Source: Opitutaceae bacterium (GTDB lineage Bacteria; Verrucomicrobiota; Verrucomicrobiia; Opitutales; Opitutaceae). Taken from it: a stretch of DNA of 46,943 nucleotides. Each line of letters opens with the position of its first letter. The first letter of the stretch is position 1. The position numbers and the translations under genes were made by a program. Below are positions 17,391 to 26,288 of the stretch, piece after piece. The DNA lies in assembly GCA_030648295.1 (NCBI GenBank), contig JAUSID010000052.1:1-46943 (forward strand), in the 5' to 3' direction. The notes beneath the pieces were generated by a model. It made no database searches. It saw only the letters and a program-made list of their open reading frames with translations, and was not told the DNA's origin.

Positions 17391-18995
17391 TCAGGGTGGC
17401 GCGAGCGATGGCCGCGCGACGATGTCCAAATTCGAAACATTGAACGAGAGGCGCCGCGGATCCCCGCCGACATTGCGGGCCGGCTGATCGGCCGCGAACC
17501 GCAACTTCGATTCACCGGGTGGCACCACGCAGTCGAAATCGACCCGCGACGACTTCTCCAATATATCGCCCGACCAGAGCGTGACCTCGCCCAGGAAAAC
17601 CTTCACGTGGCGCGGACCGGTTCCGGCGATGCGGCCGTGCAGCGTGAGTGCGAGCGGCCCGGCCGACGCATTCTGTATCCGCAACCAGGATTCGCCACTG
17701 CTCCAGCGCCACCGTACTCCACTGCCCTCCTCGGGCCCATACCAGCCCGGCCCGGGGGTGACCGTCAGCGCTTTTGCCACCTGCGGCTCCGCCTGAACGC
17801 GAATGAATTCCTCCGCCGGGGGCCCCACCTCGCGATACGTCGAAAGGACGGACAGGTTCCCGGCCACCAGCAGCGGCAGCCAGCGCCGTCCTCGCGGCAC
17901 GATGACATTGAAGGCGAGGCTCATCGGCAGCAGCACGCGCGTGAAAGCGCCCGGAAATCCCTCCCATACCGGGGTGGAAAGAAACACCGTCATCAGGGCG
18001 AACATCGCGCCCACCCGCCACCAAGGCTCCGTCCACCGGCGACCCACGGCAATAAACAGCAGCTGCACGGTCACGGCCAGGGTGGCGCTGACCACGCCCC
18101 ACGCCACCCACGGATCCTCCTCCTCCAGGAATGCCTGCACGGCCTCCGCCCATTTTTCAGCCAACCCGAAGAAAGGCAGCGTGAAATTGCCAAGCCCGGG
18201 ATCCTCCGCCGGGCCGAATTTAAACCGCACATAGGCCATCCAGGCAAGCAGCGGGAATACAATCGCCAGCGCCGTCAGGGCGAATCGCGCGAGATTTCGC
18301 CACGAGCGTGACGTGGGATCAAAGAGGCCGGCGACGGCGAGCACACTCGTTTCCTTTCCGAGCCCCGCCAGGGCGAGGACCGCGCCGGCACGCCTGCGGG
18401 ACCCGCGCTCCATCCACGCCATCGCCACCGCGACCAGCAGCAGACTCGGCGCGTCGACCAGCGAATGACGCACGCTCGTGCCCACGCCATGAGAGAACAT
18501 GATTCCAAACCAGCGCAGGAAATTGTTCCAATTAGTCGGCGGAAACCAGCGGAGCAGCACCACTGCCAGTCCAAGCCAGCAAATCACGTTGAGCAGCGAA
18601 TGCGCCTGCACGATCCAAGCCGGCTGTCCGAGTCCCAGCAGCCACGCCGTCCAGCAAAACAGGATTCGCCGCGCCCGGTAAGGCAGGTTGTCGATGGCTT
18701 GCTTCAGTTCGGGGTTATCTAGGGTCGGATAAAGCGCCAGTTGCGCGTAATACGCGCCATCATACCCAGCCGAGTCCTGATACACGTGGTGCGGTATCTT
18801 CCGCAAGGCGGTCACTTTGGTCGCATCGAGAATGTCGCCGATCGAAATGAGACTCGTGAACCCGGTCTTCGGGCTGTAAAACAGCGACACGCCCCACAGG
18901 AAAACCGCGACGCACACCGCCATGGCAAAGGGAACGAGCGAGCCGAGCCCGCGCCGTCCCGCCGTTCCGCCCGCCTTCTGCGTTCGCAATCTCAT
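17391..18995 (-). CDS. GT-C-like polytopic membrane protein with C-terminal beta domain
   Basis: 534 residues from the ATG at 18995; an in-frame ATG at 19085 lies almost in the divergent start at 19105. After a basic tail and first helix comes a loop with GYDGAYYAQLALYPTLDN and YRARRILF, a pattern common in bacterial GT-C-like membrane enzymes where the DGxYY Asp is the putative catalytic residue. About ten helices follow, then a soluble all-beta C terminus (about 390-534). It is unlike the three paralogs further left. It is the first gene of a two-gene minus-strand operon with the methyltransferase at 16446 and is divergent from the GT2 gene. Confidence 0.8.
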   Translation of the reverse strand: MRLRTQKAGGTAGRRGLGSLVPFAMAVCVAVFLWGVSLFYSPKTGFTSLISIGDILDATKVTALRKIPHHVYQDSAGYDGAYYAQLALYPTLDNPELKQAIDNLPYRARRILFCWTAWLLGLGQPAWIVQAHSLLNVICWLGLAVVLLRWFPPTNWNNFLRWFGIMFSHGVGTSVRHSLVDAPSLLLVAVAMAWMERGSRRRAGAVLALAGLGKETSVLAVAGLFDPTSRSWRNLARFALTALAIVFPLLAWMAYVRFKFGPAEDPGLGNFTLPFFGLAEKWAEAVQAFLEEEDPWVAWGVVSATLAVTVQLLFIAVGRRWTEPWWRVGAMFALMTVFLSTPVWEGFPGAFTRVLLPMSLAFNVIVPRGRRWLPLLVAGNLSVLSTYREVGPPAEEFIRVQAEPQVAKALTVTPGPGWYGPEEGSGVRWRWSSGESWLRIQNASAGPLALTLHGRIAGTGPRHVKVFLGEVTLWSGDILEKSSRVDFDCVVPPGESKLRFAADQPARNVGGDPRRLSFNVSNLDIVARPSLAPP

Positions 18996-19104
18996 TCCGC
19001 CGGCCGTGCTCCTCGGCAACCGGGGATCGAACCAGGACGCTGCGGGCGCTTGTATTCCAATTTTCTCACGGGCAGTTTGCGGCATCACAGAACGCAAGCG
19101 CACC

Positions 19105-20283
19105 ATGTCAAATCCCAATGCCGCCGCGCCCATCGAGGTCACGGTTGTCATCCCCTGCCTCGACGAGGAGAAAACCGTCGGGCGCTGTGTCGCCGCGGCC
19201 ATCGCGGCCATGGGCAACGCCAATCTGTCGGGCGAGGTCATCGTCGCCGACAACGGCAGCCGCGACGCGTCGCGCGAGCGGGCCGCCATTGCGGGCGCCC
19301 GGGTCGTCGCCGTGGTACCGCGCGGCTACGGCAGCGCGCTCATGGCCGGCATCGCGGCGGCGCACGGACGTTTCGTGATCATGGGAGATGCGGATGCCAG
19401 CTACGACTTCGGCGAAGTGCCGCGCTTCGTCGCCAAGTTGCGCGAAGGATATGAACTCGTCCAGGGCTGCCGGCTGCCGCGGGGCGGCGGCACGATCGCG
19501 CCCGGGGCGATGCCGTGGTCGCACCGGTGGATCGGAAACCCCGCGCTCTCATTCCTGGCGCGCATATTTTTCTGCACCGGCCTGCACGACATTTATTGCG
19601 GGATGCGCGGATTCACTAGGGGTTTTTTCGGGCGCATGGAGCAGCGCTGCACCGGCATGGAGTTCGCCACCGAGATGATCATCAAGGCCGCACTGCACCG
19701 GGAACGCGTCACCGAGCTGCCCATCACGCTGCATCGCGACGGCCGGGAGGGCACGCGTTCCCACCTGCGGACGTTTCGCGACGGCTGGCGCACGCTCCGG
19801 CTGTTCCTTCTCTATTCGCCGCGCTGGCTGCATCTTTTTCCAAGTGTCGCCCTCCTCGTGCTCGGCGTGGTCTCCGGCGTGCTCGCCTGGTTTGGCGCCA
19901 GAATCGGCCCCGCGACCCTCGGCCCACACACCATGCTCGTCGCGGTCGTGCTGATCCTGCTCGGCTACCAGGGGCTGATGCTGGCGCTTTTCGCCCGCAC
20001 GTTTGCCTGGCGCGAAAATCTCGCGCCCGTGTCGCCCTTTCTCGAGAGATTCTACCGGGTTTTCACGCTCGAGCGCGCGCTGCTCCTGAGTCTGGCCGCG
20101 ACGGTCGCCGGCGCCGCCCTGATCGGGAGCGTGTTCTGGAGATGGCGCGGCGTTCACTTCGGCGCCCTCCCCTACGACATCACCCTCCGGTCCGTTGTCC
20201 CCGGCGTGCTCCTGATCGCGCTCGCGGCGCAGACGTTCTTCGGCAGCTTCGTCATCAGTCTGGCCAGCCTCGAGCGGAAATGA
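19105..20283 (+). CDS. GT2 polyprenyl-phosphate-type glycosyltransferase
   Basis: 392 residues from the ATG at 19105; an upstream in-frame ATG at 18922 overlaps the divergent gene. The N-terminal GT-A domain has VTVVIPCLDEEKTVG, a D-N-G-S-x-D motif, and the metal-binding GDADASYDF (Asp95/Asp97). Two or three transmembrane helices follow from about residue 235. This is the DPM/ArnC layout: it would load a sugar onto undecaprenyl phosphate at the cytosolic face, giving the donor that GT-C enzymes use. The gene ends in an ATGA overlap with the next methyltransferase, indicating translational coupling. The sugar is unknown. Confidence 0.9.
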   Translation: MSNPNAAAPIEVTVVIPCLDEEKTVGRCVAAAIAAMGNANLSGEVIVADNGSRDASRERAAIAGARVVAVVPRGYGSALMAGIAAAHGRFVIMGDADASYDFGEVPRFVAKLREGYELVQGCRLPRGGGTIAPGAMPWSHRWIGNPALSFLARIFFCTGLHDIYCGMRGFTRGFFGRMEQRCTGMEFATEMIIKAALHRERVTELPITLHRDGREGTRSHLRTFRDGWRTLRLFLLYSPRWLHLFPSVALLVLGVVSGVLAWFGARIGPATLGPHTMLVAVVLILLGYQGLMLALFARTFAWRENLAPVSPFLERFYRVFTLERALLLSLAATVAGAALIGSVFWRWRGVHFGALPYDITLRSVVPGVLLIALAAQTFFGSFVISLASLERK

Positions 20284-21029
20284 CCTCCCCGTCCGACCCG
20301 CCGTCGTTCGACGCCTACGCCCGCGATTACGACGCGGCGCTCGACCAGGGTCTCAGCCTCACCGGCGAATCGCGCGATTTCTACGCGCGCCGCCGCGTGG
20401 AGATCGTGCGAGACATGTGCCGGCACCTCGGGCTTCGCATCGGCACCGTCTGCGATTACGGCTGCGGCACGGGCGACACGCTCCCGTTGCTCCACGAATT
20501 GCTCGCGACGGAGCGCCTCATCGGCCTCGATCCTTCGACTGCCTCCCTGGCCGAGGCGCGGCGACGCCACGTGCTTTTCCCCATCGAATGGTACACCCCG
20601 GATGCCCTCGACGCCGCGGCAGCGCATTCCGTCGATGCGGTTTATTGCAACGGCGTGTTCCACCACATTGCGCCGGCGGAGCGCCTCATAGCCGCGCAGC
20701 AGATCGTACGGCTGCTTCGGCCCGGCGGCCACTGGTTCTTCTGGGAGAACAACCCGCTCAATCCCGGCACCCGCTGGGTTATGTCGCGGATTCCATTTGA
20801 TCGCGATGCGATCACCCTCCGGCCGGGCGAGGCTCGCCGGCTGGGCGAGGAGGCGGGCGCGAATTGGATCGAGACCACCTTTCATTTCTATTTTCCCAAC
20901 GCGTTGCGGGCATTCCGGCGCGTCGAAATTTGGCTTCGACGACTACCGTTGGGTGGACAATACCTCGTGGTCCTCCGGAAGCCGTTCGAGGCGCAACGCC
21001 TCGGCACCGGGAGTGCTCCCCGCGACTGA
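20280..21029 (+). CDS. Class I SAM-dependent methyltransferase
   Basis: 249 residues from the ATG at 20280, which overlaps the GT2 stop by four bases; the open frame extends upstream to 20142 inside the GT2 gene. Core motifs are VCDYGCGTGDTLPLL (about 57), GLDPS, DAVYCNGVFHHI and LRPGGHWFFWENNP. The GVFHHI strand and ENNPLNP loop fit small-molecule or lipid-head methyltransferases of the Methyltransf_11/25 type. Tight coupling to a polyprenyl-phosphate glycosyltransferase suggests it modifies the same lipid-linked sugar; that is inference. Confidence 0.87.
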   Translation: MTSPSDPPSFDAYARDYDAALDQGLSLTGESRDFYARRRVEIVRDMCRHLGLRIGTVCDYGCGTGDTLPLLHELLATERLIGLDPSTASLAEARRRHVLFPIEWYTPDALDAAAAHSVDAVYCNGVFHHIAPAERLIAAQQIVRLLRPGGHWFFWENNPLNPGTRWVMSRIPFDRDAITLRPGEARRLGEEAGANWIETTFHFYFPNALRAFRRVEIWLRRLPLGGQYLVVLRKPFEAQRLGTGSAPRD

Positions 21030-21113
21030 AACGCTGTTGCCCGCCGGCCGAATCGCACTCAAGACCAACTTCAATCCCGCCCGGACGCGACCCGCGGCCG
21101 TTGTGCGCCCTGC

Positions 21114-22658
21114 ATGTCACCACCCGATTCGCTCTCCTCCGCCGTCAAACCGCCGCCTTCCGCAGCGGAGTCGAACCGGCCGGCGCGGCCGCCGGCGCCG
21201 CGCTGGTTCATCTGGCTGGGGTGGATCGCCCTGGCGGGCTACGCTGCGTTTCTTGGCGCCAACATGACCGCGGTCGCAGGGGGGGCCGATTCATCGGGAT
21301 ATCTGAACAGTGCCCGGCTGTTCGCAGCGGGAAAAGTTCGAACCGAGCTGCGCGTCCCGCCCGAGTTCTCCGGCCTCGAACTGAAGCGGACGCACTTTAC
21401 CCCCGCGGGATTGGACACCTTCCCGATCCACCAGGACCTGGCACCCGTGTATCCAACCGGGCTTCCGCTACACCTGGCGTTGAGCGGGCGGCTGCTCGGC
21501 TGGAAGGCAGGACCCTTGTTCATGCAGCTGCTCGCCGCGGTGGCTGCGATCTGGCTTTGCTATCGCACCGCGCGCGAGCTCGGCCTGGATTACGCGCTGG
21601 CGGGCGCCGCCGCCGTGATGCTCGCCGCTTTCCCGGTCTTCATTTTCTCGTCGATTCAAACTCTGAGCGACACGCTGGCGACCACGTGGACGATCGCCGC
21701 GCTGCTTCTCGCGCAGCGAGGCCGCGCCGCGCCCGGCTGGGCCGCGGCGTGCGGCGCGGCGCTGGCCATCGCCGTTCTGGTGCGCCCGACGAATGTCTTG
21801 ATCGCGCCGGCGTTGGTCGTGTTGCTGGGATTCAATCTGCGGCGGCTCGCATGGTTTGTCCTCGGCGGCGTTCCCGGTGCGCTCTGGCTCGGACTCTACA
21901 ATCATCACGTCTACGGCGGCGCCCTCCGCTCGGGCTACGGTGACATCTTCGCCGCGTTCGGCGCCGAGTATTTCGCCCCCACCGCCGTGCACTTCACCAA
22001 ATGGCTCGCCCTGTTCCTGCCGCCGGTGGTGCTCGCCCTGCCCTTCGTCGCGCTCGCGTGCCGCGATACCCGCCGTCGCGAGTTGCCCGGCCTGGGCCTC
22101 ATCGTCGCCGCCATCACCGGGTTTTATCTCTTCTGTGCGTTCTCGCACGATGGGTGGGAGTACTTGCGTTATATCATGCCGGCGGTGCCCGCCCTTATTC
22201 TTGCCGCGCTGCTGGGCGTCGAAGCGCTGGCGCGCGGCTGGGGTGCCCGCTGGCCGCACGCGTTCCGGCCCGTCGTCGCGCTCGCCCTCGGACTCTGGGC
22301 GGCGGGCAACTCGTGGCACTGGACTCGAAACCTGCACGTCTTGTATGTGTCGATTTACGAGCGCGCCTACGAGGAGGCGGCAGGTCTGGTGCGCGCACGT
22401 GTTCCCGACCATGCCCTGATGGTGTGCTGCAACATCAGCGGGACTATTTATTTTTACACCGGCATGCCCACGCTGTTGTTCGATTCGGTCGAGCCGGAGG
22501 AGTTCGTCCGGTATGCAGCGCTCGCGCGCAGCGCCGGCCGGCCGGTGTACGCCGCGGTTTTCGACATCGAGGAAGAGGACTCGATTCGGCGCCGCTGCCC
22601 GGGTGTTTGGACACGAGTCGCATCCGCCCGCGACATCGGGATCTGGAAAATGGAATGA
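21114..22658 (+). CDS. GT39/GT-C-like membrane glycosyltransferase
   Basis: 514 residues. A Pro-rich tail precedes the first helix (about 31-50), then a loop with GGADSSGYLNSARLF and a long acidic loop ending APVYPTGLPLHLA. Together these resemble the ArnT/PMT layout of an Asp near helix 1 followed by Y-P-G/H. About ten helices follow, and a small soluble C-terminal domain (about 430-514) with a Rossmann-like ALMVCCNIS strand. It would transfer a sugar from a polyprenyl-phosphate donor, possibly the one made by the GT2 at 19105. It lies 84 bases after the methyltransferase, probably in the same transcript. Confidence 0.83.
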   Translation: MSPPDSLSSAVKPPPSAAESNRPARPPAPRWFIWLGWIALAGYAAFLGANMTAVAGGADSSGYLNSARLFAAGKVRTELRVPPEFSGLELKRTHFTPAGLDTFPIHQDLAPVYPTGLPLHLALSGRLLGWKAGPLFMQLLAAVAAIWLCYRTARELGLDYALAGAAAVMLAAFPVFIFSSIQTLSDTLATTWTIAALLLAQRGRAAPGWAAACGAALAIAVLVRPTNVLIAPALVVLLGFNLRRLAWFVLGGVPGALWLGLYNHHVYGGALRSGYGDIFAAFGAEYFAPTAVHFTKWLALFLPPVVLALPFVALACRDTRRRELPGLGLIVAAITGFYLFCAFSHDGWEYLRYIMPAVPALILAALLGVEALARGWGARWPHAFRPVVALALGLWAAGNSWHWTRNLHVLYVSIYERAYEEAAGLVRARVPDHALMVCCNISGTIYFYTGMPTLLFDSVEPEEFVRYAALARSAGRPVYAAVFDIEEEDSIRRRCPGVWTRVASARDIGIWKME

Positions 22659-22798
22659 CCGCGATTCTCTGTGTAGTCCACGCTCATGCGTTGGCCCGGT
22701 GCCGTCACGTGTCGCCGAAAACCGCTCGCTTCGCGTTCGCCCGCCCGCGGTCGTGCTTCACGATCCGTGGCTCGTGCTGGCAACCGTAGCCGCCACTC

Positions 22799-23974
22799 AT
22801 GTCGGTGCCTCTCCTCATCGATCTTTCGCACACGTGCCACACGCGCGCGCGAACGGGCATTCAACGCGTGGTGCGATCGCTGCGAGCCGCATTGGGTGAC
22901 GCCGGCGTCGCGGTGACGCATGATCCGTACGCCCGCCGCTGGCGGCAGTTGCAGCGCTGGGAGGAGGACAACCTGAAATCGCAGGCGCCCGCCCCGAAGC
23001 GCGGTGCGCACTGGAGCATGGCCGCGCGGTTCCGCAGCCGCGCGTCGCGGGTCTTCACCCGCGCCGGCGGACCACATCTGCCGGAAAATTGCGGGCTCGT
23101 GGTGCCCGAGGTATTTTCGCCCGCCGTCGCGCGCGCCTGGCCTGAATTGTTCGCCGTGGTTCAAGGCCCGCGCGTCGCCATCTTTCACGACGCGATCGCG
23201 CTGAAGCTTCCGGAGGTGACGCCCGCCAGAACGGTCGCGCGGTTTCCCGCCTATATGTCGGAGTTGCTCGCCTTCGATGGCGTGGTGGCCATTTCGGAGG
23301 AATCGCGCGACTCGCTCATCGGCTATTGGGACTGGCTCGGCGCGCGTCAGCGGCCGGCCGTGCACACGATCGGCTGGGGAATCGATTTCGAAGTGCCACC
23401 TGCCTCAACCGGGCCGCGCGGCGAATCGACCCTTCCCGTCGTCCTTTGTGTCGGCAGCATCGAGGGCCGCAAGAACCACGAGGCACTCCTCGACGCGGGT
23501 GAAGCGCTTTGGGGGCGTGGGCTGAAATTCACGCTGCATTTGATTGGGCTCGCGCAGCCGCAAACCGGCGCGGCCGCCCTCGTCCGGATTCGCGAACTCC
23601 AGGCCGCAGGCCGGCCGTTGCGGTACGACGGACCGGTGACGGATGACGCGTTGAATTCCGCCTACGCTGAATCGGCGTTCACGGTATATCCATCGCTGAT
23701 GGAAGGTTTCGGTTTGCCGGTGCTCGAAAGCCTCGCGCATGGCCGGCCGTGCATTTGCTCGGGTGGCGGCGCACTCGGCGAATCCGCGCGCGATGGTGGC
23801 TGCGTCACCCTCGACTCGACCGACGCCGACGCCATCGCCCGCGCGATCGAAAAACTGCTGAAGTCCCCGGCCGAAGTGGCCCGGCTGCAGGGGGAGGCGC
23901 GCGCGCGAAAATTCAAGACGTGGGCCGCCTATGTCGTCGAACTTCGTGGGTGGCTGCGCGCACTGCCCCGATGA
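22799..23974 (+). CDS. GT4-family glycosyltransferase
   Basis: 391 residues. The N terminus has LLIDLSHTCHTRARTGIQRVVRSL, common in GT4 enzymes of mannan-like polysaccharide loci. The C-terminal GT-B domain has VLCVGSIEGRKNHEALL and SLMEGFGLPVLESLAHG, giving an E-x7-E motif at Glu302/Glu310. It is expected at the cytosolic face, adding a hexose to a lipid-linked glycan. It follows the membrane enzyme by 140 bases that hold no gene. It is not a close relative of the GT4 at 9351. Confidence 0.88.
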   Translation: MSVPLLIDLSHTCHTRARTGIQRVVRSLRAALGDAGVAVTHDPYARRWRQLQRWEEDNLKSQAPAPKRGAHWSMAARFRSRASRVFTRAGGPHLPENCGLVVPEVFSPAVARAWPELFAVVQGPRVAIFHDAIALKLPEVTPARTVARFPAYMSELLAFDGVVAISEESRDSLIGYWDWLGARQRPAVHTIGWGIDFEVPPASTGPRGESTLPVVLCVGSIEGRKNHEALLDAGEALWGRGLKFTLHLIGLAQPQTGAAALVRIRELQAAGRPLRYDGPVTDDALNSAYAESAFTVYPSLMEGFGLPVLESLAHGRPCICSGGGALGESARDGGCVTLDSTDADAIARAIEKLLKSPAEVARLQGEARARKFKTWAAYVVELRGWLRALPR

Positions 23975-24115
23975 AAGTGAGCAAAAATCCCCGGGCTCTG
24001 CGGCCGGAAAATTGCGGCGTTCGCGCCGAAGATCGCCGCAAGTCCCAATCGGGACCAGCACTCCAGTCTTTACATTTGCAATAGGCATGGCCGCTGCTCA
24101 GCGTCACCTCGCACA

Positions 24116-25312
24116 ATGGCGCTATCCTTCTTCACCAAGAACAAGAAAGCCCTCCTGGCGCGCTGCCGCGACGATTACCAGACCAAGATGCGGCTGAAAT
24201 ATGCGCCTTGGTACCACTCGATGGAGGCGCAGAAGGGTACGACCGTGCGGTTGGCCGGCAAGGAAATGATCATGCTGTCCAGCAACGACTACCTTGGGCT
24301 TTCCTTTCACCCGAAGGTCGTGGAAGCCGGTCGCGCCGCGCTGCTGAAATGGGGCACGAGCACCACGGGGGCGCGGACCTCGAACGGTACCCGCACGTAT
24401 CACTTGGAACTGGAGGAGAAGCTGGCTGATTTTCTGGGCCGGGAGGCCTGCCACATCTCGGTCGCCGGCTATCTCGCTTGCATGTCGAGCGTGGCTTCGT
24501 TCGCGCAAAAAGGTGATGTCATCCTGGCCGACAAGAACATCCACTCGTGCCTCTGGGATGGAATCCGGCTGTCGGTGGCGACCGTCGAACGTTTTTCGCA
24601 CAACAGCCCGGACGACCTCCGCAATGTCATCGCCGCGGTCAGTCCCGACACACCGAAGATGCTCGTCATCGAAGGTGTCTACTCGATGGAAGGTCACATC
24701 GCGCGGCTGCCGGAGTTGTCCGAGATCGCGGAAGAACACGGCTGCTTCACCGTCCTCGACGACGCCCATGGTTTTGGCGTCCTCGGCCGGCAGGGGCGCG
24801 GTACGGTCGATCACTTTGGATTGAACGACAAGGTGGACGTCATTTGCGGCAGCATGTCCAAGTCGCTGGCGAGCACCGGCGGTTTTGTCGCGTCCTCGAA
24901 GGACGTGATTGAGTACCTTCGCAGCCATTCGAAGCAGACGATTTTCTCCGCCGCGATCAGCCCCAGCCAGGCGGCATGCGCCCAGGCTTCGCTGGAAATC
25001 ATGCAGACCGAGCCCGACCATCTCGACCGGCTTTGGGCCAACACGCGCAAGTACCGCGCGATCCTGAAATCGCTCGGGCTCGATACGTGGGAAAGCGAAA
25101 CCCCGGCGGTGCCGATCGTGCTCGGCTCGAAGGAGCGCGTGTATCCATTCTGGAAGGCGCTGCTCGACAAGGGCGTCTTCACCGTCATGTCGATCGCGCC
25201 CGGCGTGCCGGTGGGCAAGGATCTCATTCGCACCGCGATTTCCGCGATGCACACGGACGAGCAGCTCGAGAAGATCGCGGACGCGATGGCGTACGCCTTG
25301 AAGAAGCTGTGA
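24116..25312 (+). CDS. Alpha-oxoamine synthase, serine palmitoyltransferase-like
   Basis: 398 residues, full length for the family. Motifs include NDYLGLSFHP, TGARTSNGTRTYHLELEEKL, the PLP-ring-stacking region KNIHSCLWDG, ECxY-type EGVYSMEG, DDAHGFGVLG, and GSMSKSLASTGG with the PLP lysine at Lys249. This PLP-dependent family condenses an amino acid with an acyl-CoA (serine palmitoyltransferase, BioF, Kbl). The SKSLASTGGF-type lysine motif fits serine palmitoyltransferases better than BioF. If so it would start sphingoid-base synthesis in the cytoplasm. No other sphingolipid genes are in the window, so a glycine C-acetyltransferase role is not excluded. Confidence 0.87.
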   Translation: MALSFFTKNKKALLARCRDDYQTKMRLKYAPWYHSMEAQKGTTVRLAGKEMIMLSSNDYLGLSFHPKVVEAGRAALLKWGTSTTGARTSNGTRTYHLELEEKLADFLGREACHISVAGYLACMSSVASFAQKGDVILADKNIHSCLWDGIRLSVATVERFSHNSPDDLRNVIAAVSPDTPKMLVIEGVYSMEGHIARLPELSEIAEEHGCFTVLDDAHGFGVLGRQGRGTVDHFGLNDKVDVICGSMSKSLASTGGFVASSKDVIEYLRSHSKQTIFSAAISPSQAACAQASLEIMQTEPDHLDRLWANTRKYRAILKSLGLDTWESETPAVPIVLGSKERVYPFWKALLDKGVFTVMSIAPGVPVGKDLIRTAISAMHTDEQLEKIADAMAYALKKL

Positions 25313-25313
25313 T

Positions 25314-25348
25314 GGTTTGGCCTGCTGGTTTGGCCTGCTGGCCAAACC
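25314..25348 (+). repeat. Tandem 13-mer and perfect hairpin after the oxoamine synthase
   Basis: GGTTTGGCCTGCT occurs twice in tandem (25314-25326, 25327-25339). The second copy pairs with GGCCAAACC (25340-25348), giving a 9-bp stem with a TGCT loop two bases after the stop codon. No T-run follows, so a terminator function is possible but not typical. The 120 bases after it carry a fragment of the CTGAGCCTGTCGAAGG-type repeat (about 25398-25418). Confidence 0.55.
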
Positions 25349-25468
25349 AAGGGTAAAAAACACTCCAAAGCAGCGGAACCTTGCAGCGCGCAGTGCTGCT
25401 TGAGCCTGTCGAAGGAGTCGATGTCGTCGTCGCGCCGGCACCATGAGCCCCGTACGACCGACCGGCTG

Positions 25469-26062
25469 CTATCTCAACGGCCCCACCCGCTCGTGAACAC
25501 TCTCGCGGAGCATTGTCATTGCCGCCCGGTATTCGGGGGATGACGTGCCGTTGCTGAACAGGGTGAATACCGCGACGACACCGGGCCACGACTTAACCCC
25601 GGTCGTCACGTTCAAATACTCGTTGGGCGGCGGACTCGTTTTGCCGGCGAGGGCGCGGTCCGTGAAAACACAATACGTGCCGCGTCCGTTCTTCGGCTCC
25701 AGTTCCTCGAACTGCATCGCCCGCTCCTCGGACCCGGCGAGGAATTCCTGAAACAACTGGTGCATCAGTTCCTTTCGGGCGAACCCATCGCTGAAGCGTT
25801 CCTCGGGATCCGGGAGAAACGTGATCTCGAGTGACACCCGCTCCTTCGCGTCAAAAACCCTCACTGCCGGCACGCCACGCGCGTCGCTGCCCCGATTCAT
25901 CATGAAGCCTTCCGGCAGCTCGATCAGAATTTTTCGATTTTCGAAAAGCTCGATGCTCTGCGACTCCGTATTTGTCGCCGGCGGTTTCGCCCGCTTGGCG
26001 GCACCGGTGACGAGCAGGACAACCGCCAGAAAAATTGGGAGCCGGACAAGAAATGCTTTCAT
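25469..26062 (-). CDS. Exported protein of unknown function
   Basis: 197 residues from the ATG at 26062, chosen because it opens a signal peptide (MKAFLVRLPIFLAVVLLVTGA); the open frame to 26248 adds a Cys/Arg-rich stretch. The mature part is about 170 residues with alternating strands and a helix, including RKILIELPEGFMMN and FTLFSNGTSSPEYRAAM. The layout resembles small periplasmic proteins that handle a stress or lipid signal, but I do not recognise a family. It is convergent with the oxoamine synthase. Confidence 0.7.
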   Translation of the reverse strand: MKAFLVRLPIFLAVVLLVTGAAKRAKPPATNTESQSIELFENRKILIELPEGFMMNRGSDARGVPAVRVFDAKERVSLEITFLPDPEERFSDGFARKELMHQLFQEFLAGSEERAMQFEELEPKNGRGTYCVFTDRALAGKTSPPPNEYLNVTTGVKSWPGVVAVFTLFSNGTSSPEYRAAMTMLRESVHERVGPLR

Positions 26063-26240
26063 GCAACGATGATCGGTGGGGTTTTCCGCTGGCGCCGCGA
26101 CGGCGCGGAAAGCCGAAGCGCACCGTTGCATGAGGTCGACCGCGCGGCAAATCCGATCCGAGGCGGGTCCTCGGTCGTGCAACGCCCGAGATGACAGCGC
26201 TACGGCATTTTCGACCGAAACGCATACGGCTTCCCCGCCA

Positions 26241-26270
26241 ATCCGCAATCCGCAATCCGAAATCCGAAAT
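26241..26270. repeat. Heptamer tandem repeat
   Basis: Four seven-base units (ATCCGCA twice, ATCCGAA twice) follow each other between the exported protein and the ArsR fusion gene. Other seven-base-period tracts lie at about 28918-28945, 29036-29080 and 33588-33618. Confidence 0.65.
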
Positions 26271-26288
26271 TGGAAACCTCCCCTGATC

